64,000 nt of DNA from Siccirubricoccus sp. G192 (lineage in GTDB: Bacteria > Pseudomonadota > Alphaproteobacteria > Acetobacterales > Acetobacteraceae): NCBI RefSeq assembly GCF_019084075.1, contig NZ_JAHREN010000001.1:3445501-3509500 (forward strand), in the 5' to 3' direction. Both the position numbers and the translations under genes were made by a program. The notes beneath the pieces are model-generated. The model was not told where the DNA came from. It saw only the letters and a list, made by a program, of their open reading frames with translations, and did not search any database. Positions 46,187-56,325 of the stretch are shown here, one piece after another; positions within the stretch are counted from its first letter, which is position 1; every line of letters begins with the position of its first letter.

Positions 46187-47422
46187 ATGCAGCGCGTGAC
46201 CAGATCGGCCGATGCGCCCATCCCTCCATCCCGGCTGCACGGTGCGGCCGGCGGGCTGGCCGCGGCGCTGGCCGCCACAACCGGGGCGCAGGCGCTGGCG
46301 ACGCTTACTGTCTTCGTGCTGCCGGTGCTGGCGCCGCTGGCGGCACGCGACCTCGGCGCGGCGCCGCATTGGGTCGGCTACCAGGTGGCGGCGGTCTATG
46401 TCGCGGCCTCCACCACCTCGGCGCTTTCGGCCGGGGCGCTCAGGCGCTGGGGCCCGGCGCGCTGCACCCAGATCGCGCTGGCGGCGGCGGGCATCGCCTG
46501 CCTGTTGATGGCGCTGGCCGGGCTGCCGGGCGCGCTGCTGGGGTCGCTGCTGACCGGGCTCGGCTATGGGCTGACCAACCCGGCCGCCTCCCAGGTGCTG
46601 AGCCGGCTGGCGCCGCCGGCCCGGCGGAACATGGTCTTCGCGGTGAAGCAGACCGGCGTGCCGATCGGCGCCGCCTTGGCCGGGCTGCTGCTGCCCTCGC
46701 TGGCGCTGCTGGCGGGCTGGCGGGTGGCGGTGCTCGGCATCGCGGTGCTGCTGCTGCTGGCCGCGCTCGGCGCCGGCATCTTCCGCGCCGCCTGGGATGC
46801 GGAGCGCGATCCGCGCTATCCGTTGCGGCTCGGTGCCGGCGGCGGGCTGGCGGCGCTGCGCGACCGGCCGGGGCTGCGCGGGCTGGCGGCGGTCTCGGCG
46901 CTGTTCTCGGGATTCCAGCTCGCGCTCGGCGCCTATACGGTGACGATGCTGGTCGAGGAATTCGGCTGGAGCCCGGTGGCCGCCGGGGCGGTGGCGGCAG
47001 TCAGCCAGGGGATCGGCGCCGTTGCCCGGCTGGGCTGGGGCCTGGTGGCGGATTGGTGGCGGAGCGGGCTTCGGGCGCTGGCCGCGATCGGCCTCATCAC
47101 CACGCTGGGCGCGCTGGCCCTGCCCTTCGCCCTGGCCTGGCCGGGCGCGGCGGTGATTGGGCTGTTCTGCCTGCTGGGCGGCAGCGCCGCGGGCTGGAAC
47201 GGCGTGCTGATGGCGGAAGCGGCCCGCATGGCCGCGCCCGGCAAGGTGGGAGACGCGGCTGGCGGCGTGCTGGCGGTGGCCTTCGCCGGGGTGGTGGTCG
47301 GGCCCTCGATCCTGGCGCTGGTGGTGGGGGCGGTGGGATCCTATGCGCTGGCCTTCGGCCTGCTGGCGCTGCTGCCGCTGGCGGGCATGGTGATCGCCTG
47401 GCGGACCGCGCGCTGGGCGTGA
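46187..47422 (+). CDS. MFS transporter
   Basis: A 411-residue inner-membrane protein with about 12 hydrophobic segments in two halves. The loop between helices 2 and 3 reads ALRRWGPARCTQ, and GYGLTNPAASQVLSRL and KQTGVPIGAALAGLLLPSL are the cyanate/nitrate-like MFS (CynX/NNP-like) blocks. The second half has GWSPVAAGAVAAVSQGIGAV. The substrate is unknown. It starts divergently from the hydrolase. Confidence 0.86.
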   Translation: MQRVTRSADAPIPPSRLHGAAGGLAAALAATTGAQALATLTVFVLPVLAPLAARDLGAAPHWVGYQVAAVYVAASTTSALSAGALRRWGPARCTQIALAAAGIACLLMALAGLPGALLGSLLTGLGYGLTNPAASQVLSRLAPPARRNMVFAVKQTGVPIGAALAGLLLPSLALLAGWRVAVLGIAVLLLLAALGAGIFRAAWDAERDPRYPLRLGAGGGLAALRDRPGLRGLAAVSALFSGFQLALGAYTVTMLVEEFGWSPVAAGAVAAVSQGIGAVARLGWGLVADWWRSGLRALAAIGLITTLGALALPFALAWPGAAVIGLFCLLGGSAAGWNGVLMAEAARMAAPGKVGDAAGGVLAVAFAGVVVGPSILALVVGAVGSYALAFGLLALLPLAGMVIAWRTARWA

Positions 47423-47491
47423 GCCTCCTGCCAGCGGGGGACCAGCCGCGCCGCGCCGCGTTCATCGCCGGCATGGTGGAGCATCCGGCCG

Positions 47492-48304
47492 ATGATCCTG
47501 GGTGATGCGCTGAGAGGGTTGGCCGCCGGCGCCTGGCGGCGAAGGCCCACGACACCCGGCGAATTCGCCGTGCTGCTCGGCCTGCTGCTGGCGGCGGCGG
47601 CGCTGCTTGGCTTCGTGGCCCTGGCCGGCGAGGTGCTGGAGGGCGATACCCGCGCCTTCGACCGCGCCGTGATGCTGGCGCTGCGCAACCCCGCGGATCT
47701 GAGCGACCCCATCGGGCCGCGCTGGCTGGAGGAGGTGGCGCGCGATGTCACCAGCCTTGGCGGCAATGCGATCCTGATCGCCGTGACCCTCGCGGTGATC
47801 GGCTTCCTGGTCCTGCTCCGGCGGCGTTCGGCGGCCCTGCTCGTCGCCGTGTCGGTGGGCGGCGGGACGGCGTTGAGCAGCCTGCTGAAGCTTGGCTTCC
47901 AGCGCCCGCGGCCGGATCTCGTGCCGCATGCCGTGGAGGTCTATACGGCGAGCTTCCCGAGCGGCCATGCGATGCTCTCGGCCGTGACCTATCTCACACT
48001 CGGCGCGCTGCTCATGCGGGTGCAGCCGATGTGGCGGGTGAAGCTCTATGTCCTCGCGCTCGCCGTGCTGGCGACGCTGCTGGTTGGCATGAGCCGGATC
48101 TATCTCGGCGTGCATTGGCCGACCGATGTGCTCGCGGGCTGGTGCGTCGGTGCCGGTTGGGCGCTGCTGTGCTGGCTGGGCGCGCTCTGGCTGCAGGGGG
48201 CCGGGCCTCCGCCCTCCCCGGCGGAAATCCATGCGCCTGCCCTGCGCGTTCTCCCGCCCGCAGGGACAGCCAGGGAGAGGACCGCAGGGCATGGACCGGA
48301 CTGA
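47492..48304 (+). CDS. PAP2-family membrane phosphatase
   Basis: A 270-residue membrane protein of the PAP2/type 2 phosphatidic acid phosphatase family. The three catalytic blocks are KLGFQRPRPD, FPSGHAML and SRIYLGVHWPTDVLAG. Six hydrophobic segments are present. It may dephosphorylate lipid phosphates such as undecaprenyl diphosphate or phosphatidic acid. Its 3' end overlaps the DUF1003 gene by 14 bases. Confidence 0.88.
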   Translation: MILGDALRGLAAGAWRRRPTTPGEFAVLLGLLLAAAALLGFVALAGEVLEGDTRAFDRAVMLALRNPADLSDPIGPRWLEEVARDVTSLGGNAILIAVTLAVIGFLVLLRRRSAALLVAVSVGGGTALSSLLKLGFQRPRPDLVPHAVEVYTASFPSGHAMLSAVTYLTLGALLMRVQPMWRVKLYVLALAVLATLLVGMSRIYLGVHWPTDVLAGWCVGAGWALLCWLGALWLQGAGPPPSPAEIHAPALRVLPPAGTARERTAGHGPD

Positions 48305-48830
48305 ACCACCCGGGGGCGTCGCGCCGCCCATGGCGGCGCGGAACATCGAGGAGGTCGCGTGCCTGGAGCAGGAGGCGGCGGCGCGGCGCTCGCTCGCCGA
48401 CCGCGTGGCCGACCTCATCGCCGGATTCGCCGGCACGGTCATTTTCGTGCTGCTGCACCTCCTTTGGTTCGTGGTCTGGGCCACGGTCAATGCGGGGCTG
48501 GTTCCGGGGGTGCCGGCCTTCGACCCCTATCCCTTCCAATTGCTCTGCATGATCGTGTCGATGGAAGGCGTCCTGCTCTCCACCTTCGTGCTGATCAAGC
48601 AGAACCGCATGAGCGCGCGGGCGGATGAGCGCAACCAGCTCGGGCTGCAGATCGGGCTGCTGTCGGAGCAGGAAGTGACCAAGGTGATCCAGATGCTGGA
48701 AGGCATCAGCGCCCATCTCGGCATCCAACGTGAGGTGGTGGACGCCGAGGCCAGGGAGTTGGGGCGGCACACCGCCGTGCGGGGCCTTGCCGAGCAGCTC
48801 CGTGAAAGACTGCCGCCCGAGAGCCAGTGA
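48291..48830 (+). CDS. DUF1003 membrane protein
   Basis: A 179-residue protein with two hydrophobic helices (GTVIFVLLHLLWFVVWATVNAG and FQLLCMIVSMEGVLLSTFVLIKQNRM), followed by a charged helical tail. This is the typical pattern of DUF1003, of unknown role. The ATG at 48291 is inside the end of the PAP2 gene, so the two are coupled. Confidence 0.85.
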   Translation: MDRTEPPGGVAPPMAARNIEEVACLEQEAAARRSLADRVADLIAGFAGTVIFVLLHLLWFVVWATVNAGLVPGVPAFDPYPFQLLCMIVSMEGVLLSTFVLIKQNRMSARADERNQLGLQIGLLSEQEVTKVIQMLEGISAHLGIQREVVDAEARELGRHTAVRGLAEQLRERLPPESQ

Positions 48831-48847
48831 ACCGCCGCGAGGTGGTT

Positions 48848-50056
48848 TCAGGCGGCTGGCGCCGCCACGATCACCCCGGCCCCAGCCAGCCCCGCGATCT
48901 CGCTGGGCGGGAAACCTGCCTCGGCCAACACCTCCGCATTGTGCTCGCCCATGCGGGGCGGCTGGCGGAGCAGGCCGGGGCGGCTGCGCGCCTCGCCGAA
49001 TTCCACCGGCAGGGCGGGCAGCCCGACCAGCGCGCCGCCGCCGAGCGCCGAGATCGCGGTCTGGATCAGCCCGCCGCCGGCCAGCAGGTGCGGATCGCTG
49101 AACAGGTCCTCCGGCATGCCGACCGGCGCCCAGGAGATGCCGGCGGCCTCGCAACGCTCCGCCACCACCTGTTGCGGCAGGGTGGCCAGCACCTCCTGCA
49201 AGGCCGGGATCAGCCAGCTCCGTTCCTTGGCGCGCATGGCATTGCTCGCCAGCCGCGGATCGGCGGCCAGCGCCGCGAGGCCGAAGGCGTCGCAGAAGCG
49301 CACCCATTGCTGGTCGCTGGTGACGCCGATGAAGAGCTGGCCCGCCGCCGTCTCGAAGACATCATAGATGCCCCAGGCGCCGCGCCGCGCCGGCATGGGC
49401 GGCACCTTGTCGCCCGTTGCCGCGCTGCCGGCCATGTGGCTGCCCATCAGGAAGACCGCGCTCTCGAAGAGGGCGGAGGAGACGCGCTGGCCCTTGCCCG
49501 CCGCGTCGCGCTCGCGCAGCGCCGCCAGCGTGGCGGTGACGCCGAAGACCGCGCCCAATATGTCGATGATGGAGGCGCCGGCCCGCAGCGGCCGCCCCGG
49601 CGGCCCGGTCATGTAGGCGAGGCCGGCCTGGAACTGCACGACCTCATCGAGCGCGGGGCGGTGCTCATAAGGGCCGGCCAGGAAGCCCTTCAGCGCCAGG
49701 TAGACCAGCCGCGGATTCACCTGGTGCAGCTGTTCCCAGCCGCAGCCGAGGCGTTCCATGGTGCCGGGGCCGTAATTCTCCAGCACCACATCCGCCCCCG
49801 CCGCCAGCCGATGCGCCACCGCCTGGCCTTCCGGGCGCTTGAGGTCCAGCGCCAGGCTGCGCTTGTTGCGGTTGAAGCAGGCGAAGAAGCCGGCGGCGAA
49901 GCCGGGCAGGCGGCGGGTATGGTCGCCGGTCGGCGCCGGCTCGACCTTCACCACCTCGGCGCCGAGATCGGCGAAGAGCAGCCCGGCGCAGGGGCCCATG
50001 ATGGTGTGGCTGAACTCCAGCACCCGGAGTCCGGCGAGGGGCTTCGGGTTGCTCAC
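48848..50056 (-). CDS. CaiB/BaiF CoA-transferase family protein
   Basis: A 402-residue class III CoA transferase. The N-terminus (LAGLRVLEFSHTIMGPCAGLLFADLGAEVVKVE) is the family signature. LDLKRPEGQAVAHRLAAGADVVLENYGPGTMERLG contains the family block in which an Asp is the catalytic nucleophile; here the local sequence is not clear enough to name it. It overlaps the HMG-CoA-lyase-like gene by four bases (ATGA), so the two act together, probably activating a dicarboxylic acid and cleaving its hydroxymethyl product. Confidence 0.92.
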   Translation of the reverse strand: MSNPKPLAGLRVLEFSHTIMGPCAGLLFADLGAEVVKVEPAPTGDHTRRLPGFAAGFFACFNRNKRSLALDLKRPEGQAVAHRLAAGADVVLENYGPGTMERLGCGWEQLHQVNPRLVYLALKGFLAGPYEHRPALDEVVQFQAGLAYMTGPPGRPLRAGASIIDILGAVFGVTATLAALRERDAAGKGQRVSSALFESAVFLMGSHMAGSAATGDKVPPMPARRGAWGIYDVFETAAGQLFIGVTSDQQWVRFCDAFGLAALAADPRLASNAMRAKERSWLIPALQEVLATLPQQVVAERCEAAGISWAPVGMPEDLFSDPHLLAGGGLIQTAISALGGGALVGLPALPVEFGEARSRPGLLRQPPRMGEHNAEVLAEAGFPPSEIAGLAGAGVIVAAPAA

Positions 50057-51012
50057 GCCGCCTTTCTCCGGAAGGCATCGAGGCTATTGGCGCGCAGCAA
50101 TTCGGAGGGCAACTGGTGGCCGACGATGCGTTCCGCCAGCCGCCCCACCTCGATCAGCGCATCGAGGTCGATGCCGGTGCCGATACCCATCTCCTCGCAG
50201 AGCAGCACCAGTTCTTCCGTGCAGATGTTGCCGGCCGCGCCCTTCTGCCCGGCGAAGGGGCAGCCGCCCAGCCCGCCCACGGTGGCATCGAAGCGCTGCA
50301 CGCCGAGCCGCAGCCCGGCATGCGCATTGGCCACCGCCAGCCCGCGCGTGTCGTGCAGGTGCAGGCCGATGCGGAGCTCCGGCCAGCGCTCCCGCACCGC
50401 GCCAACGCCGCGCTCGATGCGGATCGGCGTCGCCCAGCCCATGGTATCGGCAAGTGTCACGTCGGTGATGCGCGCGTCCTGCTCTGCGGCAATCGCCAGC
50501 CCATCCGCCACCGTGCTGACGATCTGCTCCGGCGTGATATCGCCCTGGTAGTTGCAGCCGAAGGCCGCCATCACGCCAACCCGCGTCACCGGGATGCCGG
50601 CCCTGAGATGCGCCGCGGTCTGCTTCCGCATCGCCTCCAGATTGGCCTGGTGGTCGCGGTTCAGGTTCTTCAGCGTGAAGGCATTGGAGGCAGCAAGCGA
50701 GATGGAACCCACCATGCTCAGCCGCTCGCGGAAGGCCAGGGCCCGGTTCAGCCCGTTTTCGTTGAACCAGAGCGCGGCGTATTCCACCCCCTGGCGCGGG
50801 GTGAAGCCGCCCGCCACGGCCTCCGCATCCGCCCAGCCCGGCACCAGGCGCGGGTTCACGAAGGAGCAGATCTGGATGTGGTGCAGGCCGGTCTCCGACA
50901 GCGCCTCGATCAAGGCGATCTTGTCGGCGGTCGGGATCGGCCCGGGCTCGATCTGGAAGCCCTCGCGCGGGCCTTCCTCGAAAATATCGACGGTCTTCGG
51001 CAGGTCGGCCAT
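50053..51012 (-). CDS. Hydroxymethylglutaryl-CoA lyase-like protein
   Basis: A 319-residue TIM-barrel lyase of the HMGL-like family. EEGPREGFQIEPG is the active-site block, with Glu where most HMG-CoA lyases have Asp (RD). The metal-binding LHLHDTRGLAVANAHAG and the cysteine loop GGLGGCPFAGQKGAAGN are present. AGGAGG before the ATG at 51010-51012 supports this start over 51045. Fused to the CoA transferase gene by a four-base overlap, it would cleave HMG-CoA or a related 3-hydroxy-3-methyl acyl-CoA. Confidence 0.9.
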   Translation of the reverse strand: MADLPKTVDIFEEGPREGFQIEPGPIPTADKIALIEALSETGLHHIQICSFVNPRLVPGWADAEAVAGGFTPRQGVEYAALWFNENGLNRALAFRERLSMVGSISLAASNAFTLKNLNRDHQANLEAMRKQTAAHLRAGIPVTRVGVMAAFGCNYQGDITPEQIVSTVADGLAIAAEQDARITDVTLADTMGWATPIRIERGVGAVRERWPELRIGLHLHDTRGLAVANAHAGLRLGVQRFDATVGGLGGCPFAGQKGAAGNICTEELVLLCEEMGIGTGIDLDALIEVGRLAERIVGHQLPSELLRANSLDAFRRKAA

Positions 51013-51149
51013 GGCGCCCTCCTGGTTCCCAATGGTTCGCGTCATGGTGCCCCCGCCCGTGGCGGCGCGCCACTACCCTTCCCACCTCACCCTTGCCGGG
51101 CGGCCGCCCCCCCGGCAAAAAGCCCCTGAAAGACCCGGAGGAAGCCCCG

Positions 51150-51962
51150 ATGAGCGCCGCAGCCCAGACCCAGGCCCAAGCCGAGCCCGAAAGCGGCGTA
51201 CCGACGCTCGAGGTGGCGGGGCCGCGCGCCACCATCCGGCTGAACCGGCCGCGGCACCTGAACCGCGTCCAGCCCGAGGACATCCCGGTGCTGATCGGCC
51301 TCTTCGACCAGGTGGATGCCAACCCGGCGCTGCGCGTGCTGGTGCTGACCGGCAGCGGCCGCGCCTTCAGCGCCGGCTATCACCTCGGCGACCTGCACGA
51401 GCAGAGCAAGGGCGGCGGCAGCGCCGGCGGCGTGCCGAGCTTCGAAGCCATGACCGACCGGCTGGAAGCGGTGCGGGTGCCGACCGTCTGCCGGCTGAAT
51501 GGCGGCGTCTATGGCGGCTCCACCGATCTGGCGCTGGCCTGCGATTTCCGCATCGGCCATGACGGGGTGGAGATGTTCATGCCGGCCGGCCGGCTCGGCG
51601 TGCATTACTACGAGGCCGGGTTGCGCCGCTACATCTCGCGCCTCGGGCTGAATGCAGCCAAGCGGTTGTTCCTCACCGCCGAGAAGCTGGATGCGCAGGA
51701 GTTGCTGCGGATCGGCTACCTCACCGAACTCGCGCCGGCCGGCGAGCTCGACGCCCGGGTGGATGCCCTGGCCTCCCGCATCGCCGACATGGCGCCGCTC
51801 GCGGTGCAGGGCATGAAGCAGGCGCTGAACGAGATCGCCCGCGACGCGCTGGACGTGCCGGCACTGGAGGCGCGCCAGGCCGCGTGCAAGGACAGCGCCG
51901 ACCTGCGCGAGGGGCTCGCCGCCTTCCGCGAGAAGCGCAAGCCGGTCTTCCAGGGCCGCTGA
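51150..51962 (+). CDS. Enoyl-CoA hydratase/isomerase family protein, both hydratase Glu changed
   Basis: A 270-residue crotonase-fold protein. [14 protein letters not shown] is the oxyanion block. The first catalytic glutamate position (GGxCE in hydratases) reads [11 protein letters not shown], with Asp. The second position (QPE) reads [14 protein letters not shown], without Glu. Water addition in the standard way is therefore doubtful, and another crotonase reaction or a non-catalytic role is possible. It is divergent from the CoA transferase/lyase operon and 7 bases upstream of the FAD oxidase. Confidence 0.85.
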   Translation: MSAAAQTQAQAEPESGVPTLEVAGPRATIRLNRPRHLNRVQPEDIPVLIGLFDQVDANPALRVLVLTGSGRAFSAGYHLGDLHEQSKGGGSAGGVPSFEAMTDRLEAVRVPTVCRLNGGVYGGSTDLALACDFRIGHDGVEMFMPAGRLGVHYYEAGLRRYISRLGLNAAKRLFLTAEKLDAQELLRIGYLTELAPAGELDARVDALASRIADMAPLAVQGMKQALNEIARDALDVPALEARQAACKDSADLREGLAAFREKRKPVFQGR

Positions 51963-51969
51963 GGAGCCT

Positions 51970-53076
51970 ATGGAAGACATCGACTGTGTCGTTGTCGGGG
52001 CCGGTGTCGTCGGCCTCGCCGTGGCGCGCGCATTGGCGCTGGCGGGGCGCGAGGTGCTGGTGCTGGACGCGGCGGAGGGCATCGGCACCGAGACCTCCTC
52101 GCGCAATTCCGAGGTGATCCATGCCGGCATCTATTACCCCGCCGGCAGCCTGATGGCGCGGAGCTGCGTCGAGGGCAAGCGCCTGCTCTACGCCTATTGC
52201 CGGGAACGCGGGTTGCCGCACGCCAATTGCGGCAAGCTGATCGTCGCGACCGACGAGGCGGAGGCGGGCAAGCTGCTCTCCATCCAGGCCCGCGCCGCCG
52301 CCAATGGCGTGCCCGACCTACGGCTGCTGACCCGGGCGGAGGCGCTGGCGATGGAGCCGGCGCTGGCCTGCACGGCGGCGCTGCACTCGCCCTCCACCGG
52401 CATCATCGACAGCCATGCCTATATGCTGTCCTTGCAGGGCGATGCCGAGAATGCGGGCGCGACCTTCGTCTTCCACAGCCCGGTGCTGTCCGGCCAGGCG
52501 AGCGGGGATGGCATCGAGATCGAGGTGGGCGGTGCCGAGCCGATGCGGCTCCGCGCCCGCACCCTGGTGAATTCCGCCGGGCTGCATGCGCCGCGGCTGG
52601 CCCGGGCGATCGAGGGCATGCCCGCGGGGCTGGTTCCCGGCAGCTTCTACGCCAAGGGCAACTACTTCACCCTGACCGGCCGGAACCCCTTCTCCCGCCT
52701 GATCTATCCGGTGCCGGTGCCGGGCGGGCTCGGCACCCACCTCACCATCGATCTCGGCGGCCAGGCGCGGTTCGGGCCGGATGTCGAATGGGTGGAGGAG
52801 ATCGCCTATGAGGTCGATCCCGAGCGGGCGCGGGGCTTCTACGCCGCCATCCGCCGCTACTGGCCCGACCTAAAGGACGGCGCCCTGGCCCCCGGCTATT
52901 CCGGCATTCGCCCGAAGACCGTGCCGCCCGGCGCGCCGGCGCAGGATTTCGTCATCCAGGGCCCGGCCGAGCACGGCGTGCCCGGGCTGGTGCATCTGTT
53001 CGGCATCGAATCACCGGGGCTCACGGCCTCGCTGGCCCTGGCGGAGCGGGTGCGGGAGGTAGTGGGGCGGAGTTGA
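51970..53076 (+). CDS. FAD-dependent oxidoreductase, L-2-hydroxyglutarate oxidase-like
   Basis: A 368-residue DAO-type flavoenzyme. [20 protein letters not shown] is the dinucleotide-binding glycine motif, [17 protein letters not shown] is the block typical of L-2-hydroxyglutarate dehydrogenase/oxidase, and [19 protein letters not shown]-like sequence ([19 protein letters not shown]) closes the flavin site at the C-terminus. It follows the crotonase-family gene by seven bases. It may oxidise a 2-hydroxy diacid. Confidence 0.88.
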   Translation: MEDIDCVVVGAGVVGLAVARALALAGREVLVLDAAEGIGTETSSRNSEVIHAGIYYPAGSLMARSCVEGKRLLYAYCRERGLPHANCGKLIVATDEAEAGKLLSIQARAAANGVPDLRLLTRAEALAMEPALACTAALHSPSTGIIDSHAYMLSLQGDAENAGATFVFHSPVLSGQASGDGIEIEVGGAEPMRLRARTLVNSAGLHAPRLARAIEGMPAGLVPGSFYAKGNYFTLTGRNPFSRLIYPVPVPGGLGTHLTIDLGGQARFGPDVEWVEEIAYEVDPERARGFYAAIRRYWPDLKDGALAPGYSGIRPKTVPPGAPAQDFVIQGPAEHGVPGLVHLFGIESPGLTASLALAERVREVVGRS

Positions 53077-53213
53077 CACAACCGTGAACCTGCCGCCGCA
53101 CAGGACCTTCGCCCGCAAAGCCGCGGATTGACCTGAATTCATGGATCCGTGGTGGATCGGCAAGGGGGGCCTCCCGCATTAGGCCCCGGAACCAACGGGG
53201 GGGGACCCGGTCC

Positions 53214-53514
53214 ATGCAGGCCGATCCGGATGTGCTGACCTATCTGACCGATGCCACGGAGACAAAGGCGGGCCAGCGCCCGCCCTCGGTCGGCGATACG
53301 GTGGAGTTTCGGCTGCTGCGGGGTGGGGCGGAGATCGAGGCTTGGTCGGATGCCGGCCTGCGGCTGGGGCGCGTGCCCCCCGGCAGAACATGCCGCCCTG
53401 GCGGGGCTTCTGGCAGAGGCGCCGCTGCCGCTCCGGGGTAGGATCGCCGCCCTGGTGCCGAGGCCGCGCCAGGCCGGCACCGGGCGCATCCATATCCGGG
53501 TCGCGTCCCGCTGA
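53214..53514 (+). pseudogene. Small hypothetical protein (HIRAN-like C-terminus?), frameshifted
   Basis: A protein of about 99 residues after repair. MQADPDVLTYLTDATET starts it. The frame breaks at a run of six C (53376-53381). Taking one away gives LRLGRVPPAEHAALAGLLAEAP, then PLRGRIAALVPRPR, and the stop at 53514. The piece VEFRLLRGG…LRLGRVPPAEHAALAGLLAEA…RIHIRV resembles the HIRAN domain shape, but only loosely. It precedes the exopolysaccharide operon. No signal peptide is seen. Confidence 0.45.
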
Positions 53515-53871
53515 GGACGGCGGGCCACAAGTTCCATGCCTGAGTAGCGCGGGCGCCGGCGCCGCTCGCATGACAGGCATGGCGCCGCCGCCGTGCCCTT
53601 GCGCCTGTCACCTGGCTGCCTTCCCTGCCGACCTGACCCCTTCCCCCGCGACCTGAACCCGCCCGACGTCACCGGAAGCGGTGCCACAATCTGGCCGCAA
53701 CCCGGTCGCATTCCCGCACGGTGCATGGGGGACAAACCATTCATCCGCTGGATGCATCGCTGATTCGCATGGTTCCTCACGCGACATCGGCGAAGCATCC
53801 GGAACGGGGGGGCACCAGACCTTGGGCCCGGCTGCTTGCGCCGGGCATGGGGCGGATCACAGAGGTCGTTC
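53515..53871. other. 357-base intergenic region before the exopolysaccharide operon
   Basis: No open frame here has a family or a ribosome binding site. It holds one large hairpin (53534-53582) and must include the promoter of the sugar-transferase operon. No clear -35/-10 pair was found. Confidence 0.6.
53534..53582. other. Large hairpin, 9-base perfect stem with palindromic core
   Basis: CCATGCCTG (53534-53542) and CAGGCATGG (53574-53582) pair perfectly. The 31-base interior holds the self-complementary GGCGCCGGCGCC, so the whole unit can fold on either strand or as a cruciform. It lies 20 bases after the small-gene stop. No T run follows. Confidence 0.5.
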
Positions 53872-54628
53872 ATGCTTGGCGTGGAAGCCTGCGAGACTGT
53901 TGGGGCCGAGCCTGCCGGTGGGGGCATGCGGAGCCTGGGCCCGCAGCCGATCCTGTTGCGGCGCAATGCGGGTTTCTCCCGCGCGGTGGCCGGCTCGGCC
54001 ACCTTCCGGGACGCCCTGCGCCCGGCCCTGAAACGCGGCCTCGATATCGGCGGCGCGCTGGCGCTGCTGCTGCTGGGCCTGCCGGTCTTCGCCCTCATTG
54101 CGCTCTGCGTGAAGGCGGATGGCGGCCCGGCCTTCTTCGCGCATGAGCGGGTGGGTCGCGGCGGCCGCCGCTTCGGCTGCCTGAAATTCCCGCTCCATGG
54201 TCACGGATGCCGACCAGCGCCTGGCCGCGCTGCTGGAACGCGACCCCGCCGCCCGCGCCGAATGGGCGGCCCGGCGCAAGCTGAAGCGCGACCCGCGCGT
54301 CACCTGGATCGGCCGCTTCCTGCGCGCCAGCAGCCTCGATGAGCTGCCGCAGGTCTTCAACGTGCTGCGCGGCGAGATGAGCCTCGTGGGCCCCCGCCCC
54401 GTGCAGGTCGCCGAGTTGGTCACGCATTACGGCGCCGCCGCCGAGCACTATGCCTCGGTCCGCCCCGGCATCACCGGCCTCTGGCAGGTGAGTGGCCGCA
54501 GCGACACCAGCTACGCCACGCGGGTGGCGCTGGATGTCGGCTATGCCACCCGGCCCTCGCTCCGCACCGATCTCAAGATCCTGCTGCGGACCCCTGCCGC
54601 CGTCCTGCTGCGCCGCGGCGCCTATTGA
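53872..54628 (+). pseudogene. Polyprenyl-phosphate sugar-1-phosphate transferase (ExoY/WbaP-like), frameshifted
   Basis: An enzyme of about 251 residues after repair. It would put the first sugar-1-phosphate on undecaprenyl phosphate. [22 protein letters not shown] is the membrane anchor, and [19 protein letters not shown] precedes the catalytic block. At 54189-54191 CCC stands where CC is needed. Removing one C gives [18 protein letters not shown], and then [20 protein letters not shown] and [11 protein letters not shown], the usual catalytic sequence. The ATG at 53872 is chosen; 53836 is possible. It is the first gene of the exopolysaccharide operon. Confidence 0.87.
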
Positions 54629-54800
54629 CCGCAGGCCGCCGCGCTGCGATGGCGCGGCGGCACGGAGCGGTCCTGCCGGAAACACCCCTCTCCACCCCCG
54701 ACCGCCCGGCGCCACCAGGCGCGGCGGCCGGGGAATTCCGGTAGCGCCGGTCCGGCAAGGGGCCGGCCCGACAGCGCCGGCCGGATGGACAAGGAGCATG

Positions 54801-56325
54801 ATGGCCGATCCCCTCTCCCGCACCCGCGGCCGCGTGATGGTCGCCGGCGTGCTGTGGAACGCGGCGGGCCGTGGCCTGCCCCTGTTGCTCGCCCTGCTGC
54901 TCACCCCCATCTTGGTGGCGCAGCTCGGGGTCGAGCGCTGGGGGGCTGTTCACCCTGGCGCTGGCCATGGTCGGCGTCTTCGGCGTGTTCGATTTTGGGG
55001 TGGGCCAGGCGCTGACCCGGGCGCTATCGGAACGGATCGGCGAGGGGCGGGAGGCGGAGGCGACCTCGCTGGTCGGCGCGGCGCTGGCGGCGCTGGTCGG
55101 GTTCAGCATGGTGGCGGCGCTGGCGCTGTGGTGGCTCGTGCCGCTGCTGGTGGAGCGGGTGCTGCGGGTGCCGCCCGAACTCCAGGCCCAGGCGGTGAGC
55201 GGCATGCGGGTGCTGACGGCGGCGGCGCCGCTGGTGGTGCTGAATGCCGCGCTCTGGGGAGTGCTGGCCGCCTATCAGCGCTTCCGGGCGGCCAATCTGG
55301 TGACGATCCCGGTCAGCATCTTCTACTATCTCGGCCCCGTGCTGGTGCTGCTGGCCTGGGACAGCCTCACCGCGGTGATGCTGGCGCTGGTGGCCTGCCG
55401 GCTTGCCAATACCCTCTCCTATGCCTGGCTGGTGCGGCCGCTGCTGCCGGGGCTGTTCCGGGGCTGGCCGCGGCTGGCGCTGGTCGGGCCGCTGCTCAGG
55501 ATCGGTGGCTGGATGACCTTCTCCGGCACGCTGACCCAGGCGCTGCTCTATGCCGACCGCTTCCTGATCGGCGCGCTGCTCTCCCTCGCCGCGGTGGCCT
55601 ATTACGCCACGCCGCTCGATCTGGTGCTGCGGGTCTGGATCCTGCCCGTCGCGGTGGCGCAGACCCTGCTGCCGGCCTTCGCCTCGGCCTTCGCCACCCT
55701 GCCGCAGCAGACCGCGGCGCTGCTCCGGCGCGGCGCGCTGGTCATCATGGCGCTGGTCTTCCCCGCCTGCCTGCTGCTGGTCGGCGCCGGGCGGGAGATA
55801 TTGTGGCTCTGGCTCGGGGCGGATTTCGCCGAGGGCGGGGCGCGGGTGCTGCAGATCCTGGGGGTCGGCATCTTCTTCTCCTGCGCCGCTTTCGCCCCGG
55901 CCAGCCTGCTCGACGCCATCGGCCGGCCGGATGTGACGGCCCGCTTCGCCCTGGCGCAGGCGGTGCTGTTCCTGCCCTTGGCCGCGGCGCTGCTGCTGCT
56001 TGGCTTCGGGATCGAGGGCGCGGCGCTGGCCTGGGCGCTGCGGGTGGCGGTGGATTGCGGCGGCAAGCTGCTGCTGGCGGCCCGCTTCTATCCGCCTGCC
56101 GCCGTGGCGGCGCGGCGGCTGGCCGCACCACTCGCCGGCGGTGGACTGGGCCTGGCGCTGCTGCTGGCCATGCCGGGCCTGCCGGCCCTGCTGGTGGCCG
56201 GCACCCTGGCGCTCGGTCTCTTCGGCCTGCTGGCGCTGCGGGCGCTGGAAGGCGAGGAGCGCGGCCGGATGCTGGGCCTGCTGCGCCACCCCGGCGGCCT
56301 GTTGCGGCTGGGCGGCGGCGCATGA
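54801..56325 (+). pseudogene. Polysaccharide flippase (Wzx/MATE-like), frameshifted near the start
   Basis: A membrane protein of about 507 residues after repair, with about 12 to 14 hydrophobic segments, which flips lipid-linked repeat units across the inner membrane. The start at 54801 (MADPLSRTRGRVMVAGVLWN) follows AAGGAG. A run of six G at 54940-54945 shifts the frame; one fewer gives VERWGLFTLALAMVGVF. FDFGVGQALTRALSERIGEG follows, as in Wzx-like proteins. The end overlaps the next gene by four bases. The break is probably an error. Confidence 0.85.
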
